DNA from: Methanomassiliicoccaceae archaeon UBA472
GTDB taxonomy: Archaea > Thermoplasmatota > Thermoplasmata > Methanomassiliicoccales > UBA472
Assembly (NCBI GenBank): GCA_002497075.1
Contig: DAML01000025.1
Span: 1-35,399 of the forward strand
DNA length: 35,399 bases
Direction: 5' to 3'
Under the pieces are notes generated by a model, which saw nothing but the letters and a program-made list of their open reading frames with translations, was not told the origin of the DNA and did not search any database. This document shows, one piece after another, positions 1 through 7,805 of this stretch. Position 1 is the first letter of the stretch, and each line of letters opens with the position of its first letter. The translations under genes and the position numbers were made by a program.

Positions 1-1160
1 CCGGTGCCCATGTCCCCCGGGATCAGCACTGGCTGGCCCACGGAGCGGTAGATCGACGGGACCTCCGGGTGCTCGGCCGGGAAGGCCCTGGTCGCTCCTT
101 TGCGGTGCACGTACACCTTGCGCCTCTTCCCCTCGTAGGTATGCTCCTCCACCTTGGCTATGTTGTGCGCCACGTCATAGACCAGGTCCATCCCCATGTC
201 CTCGGCGGGACGCTGGAACACCTTCTCGAAGGATTGGCGCACCCAGTGCATTATCATCTGGCGGTTGGCCCAGGCGTAGTTCGCCCCGCAGGCCATGGCG
301 GCGTGATAGTCCTGCCCTTCCCTGGAGCTGATAGGGGCGCAGGCCAATTGACGGTCGGGCAGGCGCAGGTTGCGGTCCTTTACCGCCTTTTCCATGACCT
401 GCAGGTAATCGGTGGCTATCTGATGGCCGCAGCCGCGCGAGCCGCAGTGGATGGAAACGGTGATCTGCCCCTCCTCCACCAGTCCGAAGGCCTTGGCGGC
501 GACAGGGTCGAAGATCTTCTCCACTCTGTCCACTTCCAGGAAGTGATTGCCGGAGCCGAGCGAACCTACCTGGGGCACGCCGCGCTGCTTTGCTTTCACG
601 GACACCTTGGAGGCGTCGGCGTTCTTCATGCGGCCGTTCTCCTCCGTGCGCACCAGGTCCTCGGACCAGCCGTATCCTTCGGCCACCGCCCATTCCGCGC
701 CCTCTTCCAGGATGCGGTCTATCTGGTTGGCGGCGACGTCAACCACTCCCTTGGAACCGACACCGGCCGGGACGTTCTGGAACAGGGTGTTGATGAGCTC
801 CTTGATCCTCGGCGTGACGTCGTTCACGCCCAGGTTTGTGGTGATCAGCCGAACGCCGCAGTTGATGTCAAAACCGATGCCTCCGGGTGAGATAACTCCC
901 TCCTCGGCGTCCATGGCCGCCACCCCGCCGATGGGAAAACCGTAACCCCAGTGGATGTCCGGCATGGCCAGCGACCTGCCGACCAACCCCGGAAGGCAAG
1001 CGACGTTCGCCGCCTGCTCCGGCGAGTTGTCAGAGACGATGGTCTTGATCATCTTCTCGTCCGCGAATATGACCGCGTCCCCGTTCATGCACTCCTTGTA
1101 GGAGCGGGGGATCTTCCAGCGATAATCATCGATCTTTTCCAGCGGACCGTTCCAGCTCAT
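1..1160 (-). CDS. rtcB: RtcB RNA ligase, 3' end cut by window edge
   Basis: RtcB joins RNA 2',3'-cyclic phosphate or 3'-phosphate ends to 5'-OH ends using GTP and Mn2+; in archaea it ligates tRNA exons after intron removal. About 386 codons are visible and read openly to the left edge. Family motifs seen in order are PDIHWGYGFPIGG, GGIGFDINCGVR (metal-binding Cys), GSGNHFLEV, SIHCGSRGCGH and GDMGTG near the edge. The catalytic-His region near the C terminus (HGAGR type) lies outside the window. The start ATG (1158-1160 read backwards) follows GGTGA, with a TATA-like CCTATAAATC about 40 nt further upstream. It is divergent from the DUF835 gene. The family call is secure; only the last ~100 residues are missing. 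Confidence 0.95.
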   Translation of the reverse strand, partial: MSWNGPLEKIDDYRWKIPRSYKECMNGDAVIFADEKMIKTIVSDNSPEQAANVACLPGLVGRSLAMPDIHWGYGFPIGGVAAMDAEEGVISPGGIGFDINCGVRLITTNLGVNDVTPRIKELINTLFQNVPAGVGSKGVVDVAANQIDRILEEGAEWAVAEGYGWSEDLVRTEENGRMKNADASKVSVKAKQRGVPQVGSLGSGNHFLEVDRVEKIFDPVAAKAFGLVEEGQITVSIHCGSRGCGHQIATDYLQVMEKAVKDRNLRLPDRQLACAPISSREGQDYHAAMACGANYAWANRQMIMHWVRQSFEKVFQRPAEDMGMDLVYDVAHNIAKVEEHTYEGKRRKVYVHRKGATRAFPAEHPEVPSIYRSVGQPVLIPGDMGT

Positions 1161-1198
1161 AGTCTTCACCTCAGGCTCAAAAACCCATGCAGCTTCCC

Positions 1199-1208
1199 GG
1201 ATTTATAG
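1199..1208 (-). promoter_or_regulatory. TATA box of rtcB
   Basis: The minus strand reads CCTATAAATC about 40 nt before the rtcB ATG, a good archaeal box A. The divergent spacer (1161-1244) is only 84 bp, so this promoter and that of the DUF835 gene must nearly overlap. Confidence 0.55.
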
Positions 1209-1244
1209 GAAACCCTCCAGGGTGGTTCCCAACTATGATAATCG

Positions 1245-2453
1245 GTGAACATCATTAATAGCCATAGGATTCATAGTTCTGCAAATTCCATGGTAGAGCT
1301 TAGTCCCCTCGCGCCTGCCTTCCTGCTTCTGGCGATATCAGAGGTCATGCTAGGGTCGTACGTGCTGGTGAAGGGGCGCCTATCTCCAGTGAACCGCTCC
1401 TTCTTCGCGCTGACGCTTTTGGCGGGTGTCGGCAGTGTGCTGGACCTCGTGGTGGCCAGCGTCAGTTCGGAGGAGCAGGCCATCTGGACCTTCCGGCTGC
1501 TGGTCTTCCTGCTCATAGTGGAGATGGGCGTGGCGTACCGACTCAGCACCATGGTCCCCCACCCCGTGCCCATGCTGCTCTTCGGCAACAACCGCTGGGC
1601 GTACGAGATTTCCGTGGTGGCGGTCGCCCTGCTCACCACGTTCTCGGTGTGGGGGATGGTGGATGAAGATTACGGATGGGTGCCGGAGACCGACCTTCCG
1701 TTCGTTTTGCTGGTCCTGCTCACCTACCTGGCGCTGCTGTCCGTCACCATGATCAAGCGATGGGAGGGCCTCCGCGGTCTCCATAAAAGGCAGGCCGTGG
1801 TCTTCAACACCGCCCTGGCCGTTCCCGCACTGGTGATGATAGCCATCATGGCCCTGGCGATGTTCGGCGCCGAGGTCCCTCGCATCTACGGGTTAGGTGA
1901 ATCGATCTCCGTCTTCGTGATTGCTTACGGGATACTGCGCTACAAGATGCTGGTGCTTCCCAGGGTGGTCGAGCCGGCGGTTCACCATCGCACCGTTCCC
2001 ACGCTCGTAAAAGGCAGGGCCTACCTCTTCGAGATCGCCTCCCCCGACCGCATGTTCGAATCGGTGGCCCAGGAGATGGCCGGCGGAATGTCAGCGTTCA
2101 TAATAGCCCGAACGCATCCAGATCAGATCCGGGCCAAATATCAGATCATGCTCACCCCCATCCTCTGGCTGGCCCAGACCCCTGGACCGGACCGGGTGGA
2201 CCCCTCCAACGTTCAGATGCTGACCCACATGACCATGGAGTTCGTGCGGAAAGGCCCTTCCGTCATCGCCATGGAAGGCCTGGAGTACCTGATGCTGAAC
2301 AACGACCTGAACAAGGTGCTGAGGTTCCTGTCGCAGCTGAGGGACGAGGTCATCGTGGAAGGATCGATCCTTCTCGTTTCGGTGGACCCGAGAACGCTAA
2401 CGGAAAGGCAGAAGGCCATACTGGAGCGGGAACTGGAGGTGGTGAAGGAATGA
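1245..2453 (+). CDS. Membrane protein with C-terminal DUF835 domain
   Basis: Function unknown. The first ~230 residues are hydrophobic with about seven predicted membrane segments, resembling the N-terminal sensor modules of some archaeal histidine kinases. The last ~150 residues are cytosolic and match the DUF835 pattern (SVIAMEGLEYLMLNN, then LRDEVIVEGSILLVSVDP), a domain widespread in Euryarchaeota and often fused to sensory modules. There is no kinase or receiver domain. The start is uncertain: GTG at 1245, or ATG at 1290 (MVELSPLAPAF), which begins just before the first membrane segment; neither has a clear Shine-Dalgarno site. A role in membrane-linked sensing is inference. It ends tail-to-tail with tRNA-His. 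Confidence 0.75.
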   Translation: MNIINSHRIHSSANSMVELSPLAPAFLLLAISEVMLGSYVLVKGRLSPVNRSFFALTLLAGVGSVLDLVVASVSSEEQAIWTFRLLVFLLIVEMGVAYRLSTMVPHPVPMLLFGNNRWAYEISVVAVALLTTFSVWGMVDEDYGWVPETDLPFVLLVLLTYLALLSVTMIKRWEGLRGLHKRQAVVFNTALAVPALVMIAIMALAMFGAEVPRIYGLGESISVFVIAYGILRYKMLVLPRVVEPAVHHRTVPTLVKGRAYLFEIASPDRMFESVAQEMAGGMSAFIIARTHPDQIRAKYQIMLTPILWLAQTPGPDRVDPSNVQMLTHMTMEFVRKGPSVIAMEGLEYLMLNNDLNKVLRFLSQLRDEVIVEGSILLVSVDPRTLTERQKAILERELEVVKE

Positions 2454-2459
2454 AAAAGG

Positions 2460-2534
2460 GGCCGAGACCGCGATTTGAACGCGGGTCCGGGGATCCACAG
2501 TCCCCAAGGATAACCAGGCTACCCCATCCCGGCC
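2460..2534 (-). tRNA. tRNA-His (GUG), no intron
   Basis: The minus strand folds into a full cloverleaf. The 7-bp acceptor stem is GCCGGGA/TCTCGGC, the anticodon stem is GGGGA/TCCCC around the loop CTGTGGA (anticodon GTG), and the T stem is CCGCG/CGCGG around TTCAAAT. An extra G at position -1 pairs with discriminator C73, the hallmark of tRNA-His. CCA is not encoded; the sequence runs CC then TTTTT, which serves as terminator. Confidence 0.95.
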
Positions 2535-2561
2535 ATGATGGGATTTCAGCATTGCGTCAAG

Positions 2562-2573
2562 CTTAATAAATAT
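2562..2573 (-). promoter_or_regulatory. TATA box of tRNA-His
   Basis: The minus strand reads AATATTTATTAAG about 30 nt before the tRNA 5' end, the usual archaeal spacing. It lies between the tRNA and the end of the winged-helix gene. Confidence 0.5.
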
Positions 2574-2581
2574 TCGCCCTC

Positions 2582-3154
2582 TCACTCGAAGGGGAACACC
2601 GAATAAAGGATGGCGAACTTGGGCTTCCCCTCTTCTGGATGCTTGTCCGAGAGCTCCTTCAACCGGTCGTCGAGGTCGGATATGAGCTTCTCCGCCTCCC
2701 GGGCGGCGGAATCGCTCACCGGCAGGATGACGTAGTTCGCACCGAACGGGTAGTTGGGCCGCTCGGCGACGTTCATGAAGTAATCCTTCCGTTCGTCCAT
2801 GGTGCGTATCCCGCGGTTCAATATGCCCTTGATGGCGCCCAGCGCAGCGAAGACGATGTTCAGGCGCTCAGCGATGTCCACGGAACTGACCCCGGCGGCG
2901 TCGCCCATTATGCCCGGCTCGAACGCGGAGCGATAGTACTTTTCCACCAGGTTGCCGACCAGCTCCGTGCGGGTGGGAATGATCAAACCGGCCTCCAGCA
3001 GTTTCTTGATGTGGTACTGGGCGTTCTGCACGCTCAATCCCAGAAGGTCGGATATGGCCGTGGTGGTCATCTCTCTTATGGCAAGCAAGGATAGTATGGC
3101 CAGACGGTTGGGGTCTGACAGCACCTTGATCTGTTCGACACCTATCTCGGTCAT
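2582..3154 (-). CDS. ArsR-like winged-helix transcriptional regulator
   Basis: A 190-aa probable DNA-binding regulator. Residues ~5-75 form a winged helix of the ArsR/HTH_20 class: VEQIKVLSDPNRLAILSLL, then TTTAISDLLGLSVQNAQYHIKKLLEAGLI as recognition helix and wing. Residues ~80-190 form a mixed helical C-terminal domain seen in many Thermoplasmata regulators. There is no Cys metal motif, so an ArsR-type metal sensor role is not supported. The ATG follows GGTG four bases upstream, and a TATA-like GTTAAAAAAT lies ~20 nt before it, so the leader is short. It is divergent from the 3272-3340 micro-gene, whose promoter it could control. The target is unknown. Confidence 0.8.
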   Translation of the reverse strand: MTEIGVEQIKVLSDPNRLAILSLLAIREMTTTAISDLLGLSVQNAQYHIKKLLEAGLIIPTRTELVGNLVEKYYRSAFEPGIMGDAAGVSSVDIAERLNIVFAALGAIKGILNRGIRTMDERKDYFMNVAERPNYPFGANYVILPVSDSAAREAEKLISDLDDRLKELSDKHPEEGKPKFAILYSVFPFE

Positions 3155-3202
3155 TTTGCACCACTAAAATCATTTTTTAACGTTGTAGTAGAAAGGTAAT
3201 GA

Positions 3203-3211
3203 TTAAATATT
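3203..3211 (+). promoter_or_regulatory. TATA-like box for the 3.2-3.4 kb transcript
   Basis: TTAAATATT lies about 30 nt before the expected start of a short transcript that contains the strong Shine-Dalgarno site at 3260-3266 and ends at the T-rich tract at 3368-3387. Confidence 0.4.
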
Positions 3212-3271
3212 ATTTCAATCGTCGTTCAAATGCGATTATACCGATAAGAAATCACTAAAGAGGTGAGTTAA

Positions 3272-3340
3272 GTGAAGAAGAACCTAGGCCAGCCGAACTT
3301 TGTCATAGTCAACGGCAACATATTTTTCCTCCGCGCGTAG
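3272..3340 (+). CDS. Candidate 22-aa micro-protein
   Basis: A GTG-started reading frame of 22 codons ending in TAG; it begins MKKNLGQPNFV and ends NIFFLRA. It is unusual in having GAGGTGA (3260-3266), a 7-base match to the archaeal anti-Shine-Dalgarno, exactly 5 nt before the GTG. A TATA-like box lies upstream and a T-rich terminator 28 nt after the stop, so a short dedicated transcript is plausible. I recognise no family. The segment could instead be a small RNA, or a leader for the CPBP gene at 3433. Readthrough of the TAG would add residues encoded by the T-tract, which looks unproductive. Confidence 0.4.
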   Translation: MKKNLGQPNFVIVNGNIFFLRA

Positions 3341-3367
3341 ATCACCGCTGACGATGACCAATCCTCC

Positions 3368-3387
3368 TTTTTTTATTTTTTTCTTAT
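3368..3387 (+). terminator. T-rich terminator after the micro-gene
   Basis: An almost unbroken T tract (TTTTTTTATTTTTTTCTT) follows the 22-codon frame, typical of archaeal intrinsic termination. Confidence 0.6.
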
Positions 3388-3432
3388 TCACCAGTCGATA
3401 GTAATTAATCATGCGCCTTCGATCAAGGGCCG

Positions 3433-4233
3433 ATGCGGGACAAGGCCGGGCTGTTGCTTCCGATATTCATTATCGCGGTAGCCGAGGCGTTCTACTTCGA
3501 CGGTTCGGCCGAGTCCTGCCTGGGATTGCATGCCATGAACATCTTCGTGTGCATACTGTTCCCGATCTGGTCCGATAAGCGCATGCTTCTCTACCAGTCC
3601 TTCGCGTTGGTATCCTTGCTGCGCGTCCTCAACATCGGGATGCCGGTGTTCTTCACGGAAACGCTTCTGTGGATGCCCTTCGTCTATGGTCCGATAATCG
3701 TCGCCGGCTTCATCGTCTGGAGGCAGACCGTGGTTGACACCGGCAAGATGCACTGGCGAAACCTGCTGCGTTTCCTCAATGGTCACGGCCTGCGGCCGAA
3801 CGTCAAATGGAAATGGGAGTACCTGCTCATCGCCATCATTTTCGGTTATCTGGTCGCCAACGTGGAGTACTTCGTCCTGGACAACACCGCCTTGGTCAAG
3901 GACCTGGGCCCGCTGGACCTCGGAAAGCTTTTCCTGGTGATGGTGGTGTTCGTCGGTTTCGGGGAGGAGCTCATATTCCGTGGGCTGCTGCAAAGCTCGG
4001 TAGAGAGGCAGCATGGCAAGTACGTCTCCATCTTCGTCTCTGCCCTGATGTTCTCCATCATGCACTCCGGCTACCAGAGCGTTCCCTACCTCTTTTTCGT
4101 CTTCAGCGTGGGGCTGGTGCTCGCATACGCTTACGAAAGAACAGGCAGCCTCGGTCTGGTCGCTCTGATGCACGGAATACTGAACTTCTTCCTGTTCTCT
4201 TTCCTGCCGTTCGGCTACGGACTGCTGCCTTGA
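3433..4233 (+). CDS. CPBP-family intramembrane metalloprotease
   Basis: A 266-aa membrane protein with about seven or eight hydrophobic segments. The C-terminal half carries the CPBP (Abi, Rce1-like) glutamate-protease motifs: EELIFRGLLQ at ~177-186 (EExxxR), FSIMH at ~204 (FxxxH) and MHGILN at ~248 (HxxxN/D). Family members cleave membrane or prenylated substrates or act as bacteriocin-immunity-like proteins; the substrate here is unknown. The ATG at 3433 is the first in frame with a plausible N-terminal helix, but no strong Shine-Dalgarno site precedes it. It is a single-gene unit. Confidence 0.88.
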   Translation: MRDKAGLLLPIFIIAVAEAFYFDGSAESCLGLHAMNIFVCILFPIWSDKRMLLYQSFALVSLLRVLNIGMPVFFTETLLWMPFVYGPIIVAGFIVWRQTVVDTGKMHWRNLLRFLNGHGLRPNVKWKWEYLLIAIIFGYLVANVEYFVLDNTALVKDLGPLDLGKLFLVMVVFVGFGEELIFRGLLQSSVERQHGKYVSIFVSALMFSIMHSGYQSVPYLFFVFSVGLVLAYAYERTGSLGLVALMHGILNFFLFSFLPFGYGLLP

Positions 4234-4310
4234 ACCCATTCTAGGAAAAAAAGGGGTGGCGACCGTCAAGGGACATAAAACAGCCGCTTTGTTGAATTCG
4301 AATCATCCCC

Positions 4311-4320
4311 TTTATTATCG
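4311..4320 (+). promoter_or_regulatory. TATA box of argF
   Basis: CTTTATTATC lies ~60 nt before the argF ATG. The 138-bp spacer has no other clear promoter. Confidence 0.45.
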
Positions 4321-4343
4321 AAGGCGGAATCCTACAGACTCCC

Positions 4344-4364
4344 GGCGATACCAATATCATCGCC
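4344..4364 (+). repeat. Inverted repeat in the argF leader
   Basis: GGCGAT and ATCGCC form a perfect 6-bp inverted repeat around a 9-nt spacer, ending 7 nt before the first ATG. It could be an operator or a leader hairpin for argF; chance is not excluded. Confidence 0.3.
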
Positions 4365-4371
4365 GTGACGA

Positions 4372-5304
4372 ATGATTATGACGGTGCAGAAGATGAAGCG
4401 GGACCTAACCACCATGCTGGACGTCCAGAAGGACATACTGGACATATTGGAGACTGCCGAGGTTATGAAGAAGAAGCGGGACTTGGACTTTCAGCCCCTG
4501 AAGGGGAAGGTCCTGGCCATGATCTTTGAGAAGTCCTCCACCCGCACCAGGGTCTCCTTCGAGGTGGGTATGATCGAGCTTGGTGGTTTCGCGGTGACGC
4601 TAAACACCAAGGACCTGCAGATGGGCCGCGGGGAGACGGTGGCGGACACCGCGCGCGTTCTTTCCCGCTACGTGGACGGCATAATGTACCGGGCCTACGA
4701 ACACGAGATGGTCATGGAGCTGGCGAAGCACGCCACCGTTCCGGTCATCAACGGTCTGGACAACTTCGAGCACCCCTGCCAGATCATGGCCGACCTGCTG
4801 ACGGTGAAGGAGCACCTGGGCAAGCTGAAGGGCATCAAGATGGCCTACGTCGGAGACGGCAACAACGTGTGCAACTCGCTCATGCTCGGCTGCGCCATGG
4901 TCGGAATGGACCTCTCCTGCGGCTGCCCCAAGGGCTACGAGCCCGATCAAGGTGTCCTGAAGAAGGCAAAGGCCATCGCGAAAAAGAACAAAAGCCAGCT
5001 TAAGGTCGTTGAATCCCCCAAGGAAGCGGCCAAGGACGCTGACGTCGTTTACACGGATGTCTGGGTCTCCATGGGCCAGGAGGAGGAGCAGAAGCTGAGG
5101 GAGAAGATCTTCAAGCCCTACCAGGTGAACGCTGACCTGATGTCCGTGGCGCACAAGAACGCTATCGTCATGCACTGCCTGCCCGCGCACCGGGGCATGG
5201 AGATAACCGATGAGGTCATCGACAGCAAAGCCTCGGTGGTTCTGGACCAGGCGGAGAACCGGCTGCACGCTCAGAAGGCCATCATGGTCGCTCTGATGGG
5301 CTGA
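4372..5304 (+). CDS. argF: Ornithine carbamoyltransferase
   Basis: Transfers the carbamoyl group of carbamoyl phosphate to ornithine, giving citrulline in arginine synthesis (cytosolic, normally a trimer or higher oligomer). Signature residues are present: STRTR in EKSSTRTRVSFE (~55-66, carbamoyl-phosphate loop), HPCQ at ~137 and HCLPAHRG at ~264-271 (ornithine/active-site loop). The 310-aa length is normal. Family alignment favours starting at the eighth codon (ATG 4393, MKRDLTTMLD), preceded by a GGTG; the upstream ATGs at 4372 and 4378 remain possible. The last 23 nt overlap the end of the convergent DHH gene. No other arg gene is adjacent. Confidence 0.95.
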   Translation: MIMTVQKMKRDLTTMLDVQKDILDILETAEVMKKKRDLDFQPLKGKVLAMIFEKSSTRTRVSFEVGMIELGGFAVTLNTKDLQMGRGETVADTARVLSRYVDGIMYRAYEHEMVMELAKHATVPVINGLDNFEHPCQIMADLLTVKEHLGKLKGIKMAYVGDGNNVCNSLMLGCAMVGMDLSCGCPKGYEPDQGVLKKAKAIAKKNKSQLKVVESPKEAAKDADVVYTDVWVSMGQEEEQKLREKIFKPYQVNADLMSVAHKNAIVMHCLPAHRGMEITDEVIDSKASVVLDQAENRLHAQKAIMVALMG

Positions 5305-6949
5305 ACCGTTCCTTCTGCCCACCAATTTCTTCATCCAAGGCCTCCAGGAAGGCCTTTATCTTCCTTTTAGGGATGGTGGCGCCAGCAGCGACGTTGTGCC
5401 CGCCGCCCACACCTTTCACTTTCAGGGCAGACTGCCTCATCGCTTCACCCAGGTGTATCCCCTTATCGACCAGCTCCCGCTTCATGCGTCCGGACACCTT
5501 GACGCGTTCTCCGGAAGGGCCGTTCTTACCCTGAAGGGTGAGATCTTCGTCCATGGAATCAGGGGAAACATCGGTCAGGGCGATGAGGGGCATATCGTCG
5601 CGAACGGAAAAGCGAGCACCGTCGATATTGGGCTTCTGGTCCAATGCCATTCCCACGATGATCCCCAGTATCGTGTCTTCGGCGGTGAGGGTGAACTTGG
5701 ACTTGTTCTTATTTTCCTTGCTGTCGATGCGACCTTTGATGTACTGGATGTGTTTCATGGCGACTACGGAATGGATCTCTTCCATTCCCTTTTTCAAATT
5801 GTCGCGGTGATTCCCGAGCTTCGCCATGGCATCAGATGAGAAAGACACTGGATCAAGACAGGTCTTGATTATCAGTTCACCTTGGAACCCGCCGCTCTTC
5901 TCTTCGCCTTCCACCGCCGATTGCTGATCGGCGTTCGCCTCGGTCGGTGTTGTCTCGCTTTTCGAATGGAGATACCTGCCAGAAGCGTTCAGCATGGTGG
6001 CGAACTCCTTGGCCTCCCGGCTGGCCGAGCCGATGGGATATTTAGGGAACAGATAGACGTCCCCCAGCATGTCCTTCAGGATGGCGGAATCTACGCCCTT
6101 TTCACCAAGGGTTCTCTTGAGCTCATTTATGATTTTTTCACGATTTTCTATTTTAAGCTCGGACCAACTGTAGAACTTACTGAGGTTCTCGTCCTTGATG
6201 GATGGGTTACGTCGACCCCGATAGGTGGGTACATCCTGTTTCTTGAACCATTGGCTCACGTCGCTGAACGTGCACTCGCATCCTATGGCCTTGAGATCGT
6301 TGGAGAAAGCGATCATGGCCACCGCTGTCCGTGTGACCCAGCCAAAGAAGGGCAGGTCGTTCTCCACCACCTGGAGGACCCCAGTTCCCAGGGCGTCCTC
6401 GATCACTGACGTGTGTAGGGCTCCCTCCAATCTTCGAGCTTTCTTATCCTGCAGATCGCCGACCGCGCCGACTATGGCCAGGTAGGCCAGGTCCACGTTC
6501 GCCGGATCGAGCTCCCTGGCCACGAAATAGGTGCAGCCCGCCCCGCTCAAATGAGTGGAGCCTTCGAAACCGAACTCCACGGGATTGAGCATGTTGTCCA
6601 TGCCCCCGAAGAACTCCAGGAACGACTGGCCGCTACCGAAGATGTGATGGTGATCGGTTATTATGCAGCGGGACCGGTCGATGGATTTGTACGACCCAGC
6701 TCCCAGGTCGCAGATCCACACGAGGTCCTCCCCAGAAGAGTTGATGAAATCGATGTCCTTCTCGCTCATGGATTTCAGAAAATGGACCCTGGGGTTCAAT
6801 CCCAGTCTCTCCACTGCGCGGTAAGCGATGGCCGCGGATGAAACGCCATCGGCATCGATGTGCGAGAAGATGGCCACGGACCTGGCCTTCCTTACGCGGG
6901 CGGCCAGGCTCTTCGCTCTTTCTACGAAGGCATCATAGTCCCCGGTCAT
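5282..6949 (-). CDS. DHH/DHHA1 phosphoesterase, archaeal RecJ/GAN-like
   Basis: A 555-aa member of the DHH superfamily, which includes RecJ single-strand exonucleases, archaeal GAN (partner of GINS) and nanoRNases. The metal-binding signature runs SHIDADGVSSAA (~29-40), ICDLGAG (~78) and TDHHH (~97-101); the C terminus has the DHHA1 glycine motif GVGGGHNVAAGATIP. The start is ATG 6949, which overlaps the TGA of the upstream RNase H-like gene (ATGA), so the two are translationally coupled; an in-frame extension to 7084 is an artefact lying inside that gene. Pairing with a second nuclease points to DNA repair or replication. The exact substrate cannot be fixed from sequence. Confidence 0.88.
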   Translation of the reverse strand: MTGDYDAFVERAKSLAARVRKARSVAIFSHIDADGVSSAAIAYRAVERLGLNPRVHFLKSMSEKDIDFINSSGEDLVWICDLGAGSYKSIDRSRCIITDHHHIFGSGQSFLEFFGGMDNMLNPVEFGFEGSTHLSGAGCTYFVARELDPANVDLAYLAIVGAVGDLQDKKARRLEGALHTSVIEDALGTGVLQVVENDLPFFGWVTRTAVAMIAFSNDLKAIGCECTFSDVSQWFKKQDVPTYRGRRNPSIKDENLSKFYSWSELKIENREKIINELKRTLGEKGVDSAILKDMLGDVYLFPKYPIGSASREAKEFATMLNASGRYLHSKSETTPTEANADQQSAVEGEEKSGGFQGELIIKTCLDPVSFSSDAMAKLGNHRDNLKKGMEEIHSVVAMKHIQYIKGRIDSKENKNKSKFTLTAEDTILGIIVGMALDQKPNIDGARFSVRDDMPLIALTDVSPDSMDEDLTLQGKNGPSGERVKVSGRMKRELVDKGIHLGEAMRQSALKVKGVGGGHNVAAGATIPKRKIKAFLEALDEEIGGQKERFSPSERP

Positions 6950-7710
6950 CTGCCGCACCCCAAAAGCGACCTCTCCTCCAACCTTCCATACACGACCTCG
7001 GCCAACTGCTCCAGGTTCTTGGTATCTTCCTGGTTGTAGCGACGCAGCAGTTTGAGGGCGTTCTCGTTGCCCTTCCGCTCCCAAAGATGCCAGAGGTAGA
7101 CAGCCTCCTCACCGGTGACATATGCCACCTCCTGCGGACGGCGGTAACCGAGCAGAACCTCGACCTGTTTCAGTCCGCCGCGCAATCCCACCTTGGGGCA
7201 GGCGTGCCTCAGATCGTAATGGGGGACCTTGGGAACGGAGAAGGGGAACTCCCTCTCGATCATCGGAAGATCGAACGTGCTGCCGTTGAAGGTCACCATC
7301 ATCTTCGTTCCGTCGAGGGCCTTGCTCAAGTTCTCCGAGCTGAGGTCCATCCCCCTGGTCAGAGTGGTCGTTTCGCCGTTACGGTGAACGGATATCATGG
7401 TTATGATGGCACCAGGCCCGAGTCCGTTCGTCTCTATGTCCAGGTAGGCGGTGTCCTCCTTGAGGCGGCGGTACATGCGCCAATGCTGTCCTGATGGAAG
7501 GAGCTTGGTGAAGTATTCCGTGCTCCCCCGGTCCCAGAACTCCTTCGCCGTCCCCAGTTCCTGGTCCAGGGCCTCCTTCCTTTGCACGGATATGCCGGCG
7601 AGGTGCCTCCTCTCGAGGAACTCCTCCCAGGATAGCACGCCGTTCTCCCAGAGCCTGCGCTCCTTCAGCTGCCCGATGCCCGGAAGTAGAAGGAAGGTGC
7701 GCCTGATCAT
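6946..7710 (-). CDS. RNase H-like (YprB-type) DEDD exonuclease
   Basis: A predicted 3'-5' exonuclease of the RNase_H_2/YprB family. After an N-terminal module with the family's LLLPGIGQLKERRLWENG motif (~5-22), the DEDD acidic residues are seen in LDIETNG (~94), FNGSTFDLPMI (~143) and the terminal YNQEDTKNL. The start is set at ATG 7710, where MIRRTFLLLPGIG matches the usual N terminus; a TTG 60 nt upstream would also be open. It is coupled by ATGA overlap to the DHH gene downstream and divergent from the metallophosphoesterase. The pair probably forms a small nucleic-acid-processing operon (inference). Confidence 0.85.
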   Translation of the reverse strand: MIRRTFLLLPGIGQLKERRLWENGVLSWEEFLERRHLAGISVQRKEALDQELGTAKEFWDRGSTEYFTKLLPSGQHWRMYRRLKEDTAYLDIETNGLGPGAIITMISVHRNGETTTLTRGMDLSSENLSKALDGTKMMVTFNGSTFDLPMIEREFPFSVPKVPHYDLRHACPKVGLRGGLKQVEVLLGYRRPQEVAYVTGEEAVYLWHLWERKGNENALKLLRRYNQEDTKNLEQLAEVVYGRLEERSLLGCGR

Positions 7711-7730
7711 CACCCTTTCAGCGGAGCATC

Positions 7731-7740
7731 CGTATAATAT
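7731..7740 (+). promoter_or_regulatory. TATA-like box in the divergent nuclease/phosphoesterase spacer
   Basis: GTATAATAT lies in the 95-bp spacer between the exonuclease start (7710, minus) and the phosphoesterase start (7806, plus). It is near-symmetric and could serve either gene. Confidence 0.4.
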
Positions 7741-7805
7741 CCTATCGTCCCCAGATACGAAAATGTGCAAGGGATTGATATCCCACCTGCGGCCTTCAGG
7801 GGATC

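Noticed and set aside
3409..4269. Long open frame on the minus strand opposite the CPBP gene
   Set aside because: Rich in Gln/His/Glu without any domain; the plus strand carries clear protease motifs. The same reasoning rejects the long minus-strand frames opposite the six-repeat membrane protein (12365-13432) and hyuA (14605-15540).
6950..7084. 45-residue N-terminal extension of the DHH protein
   Set aside because: It lies wholly inside the upstream exonuclease gene; the ATG overlapping that gene's stop gives the normal N terminus.
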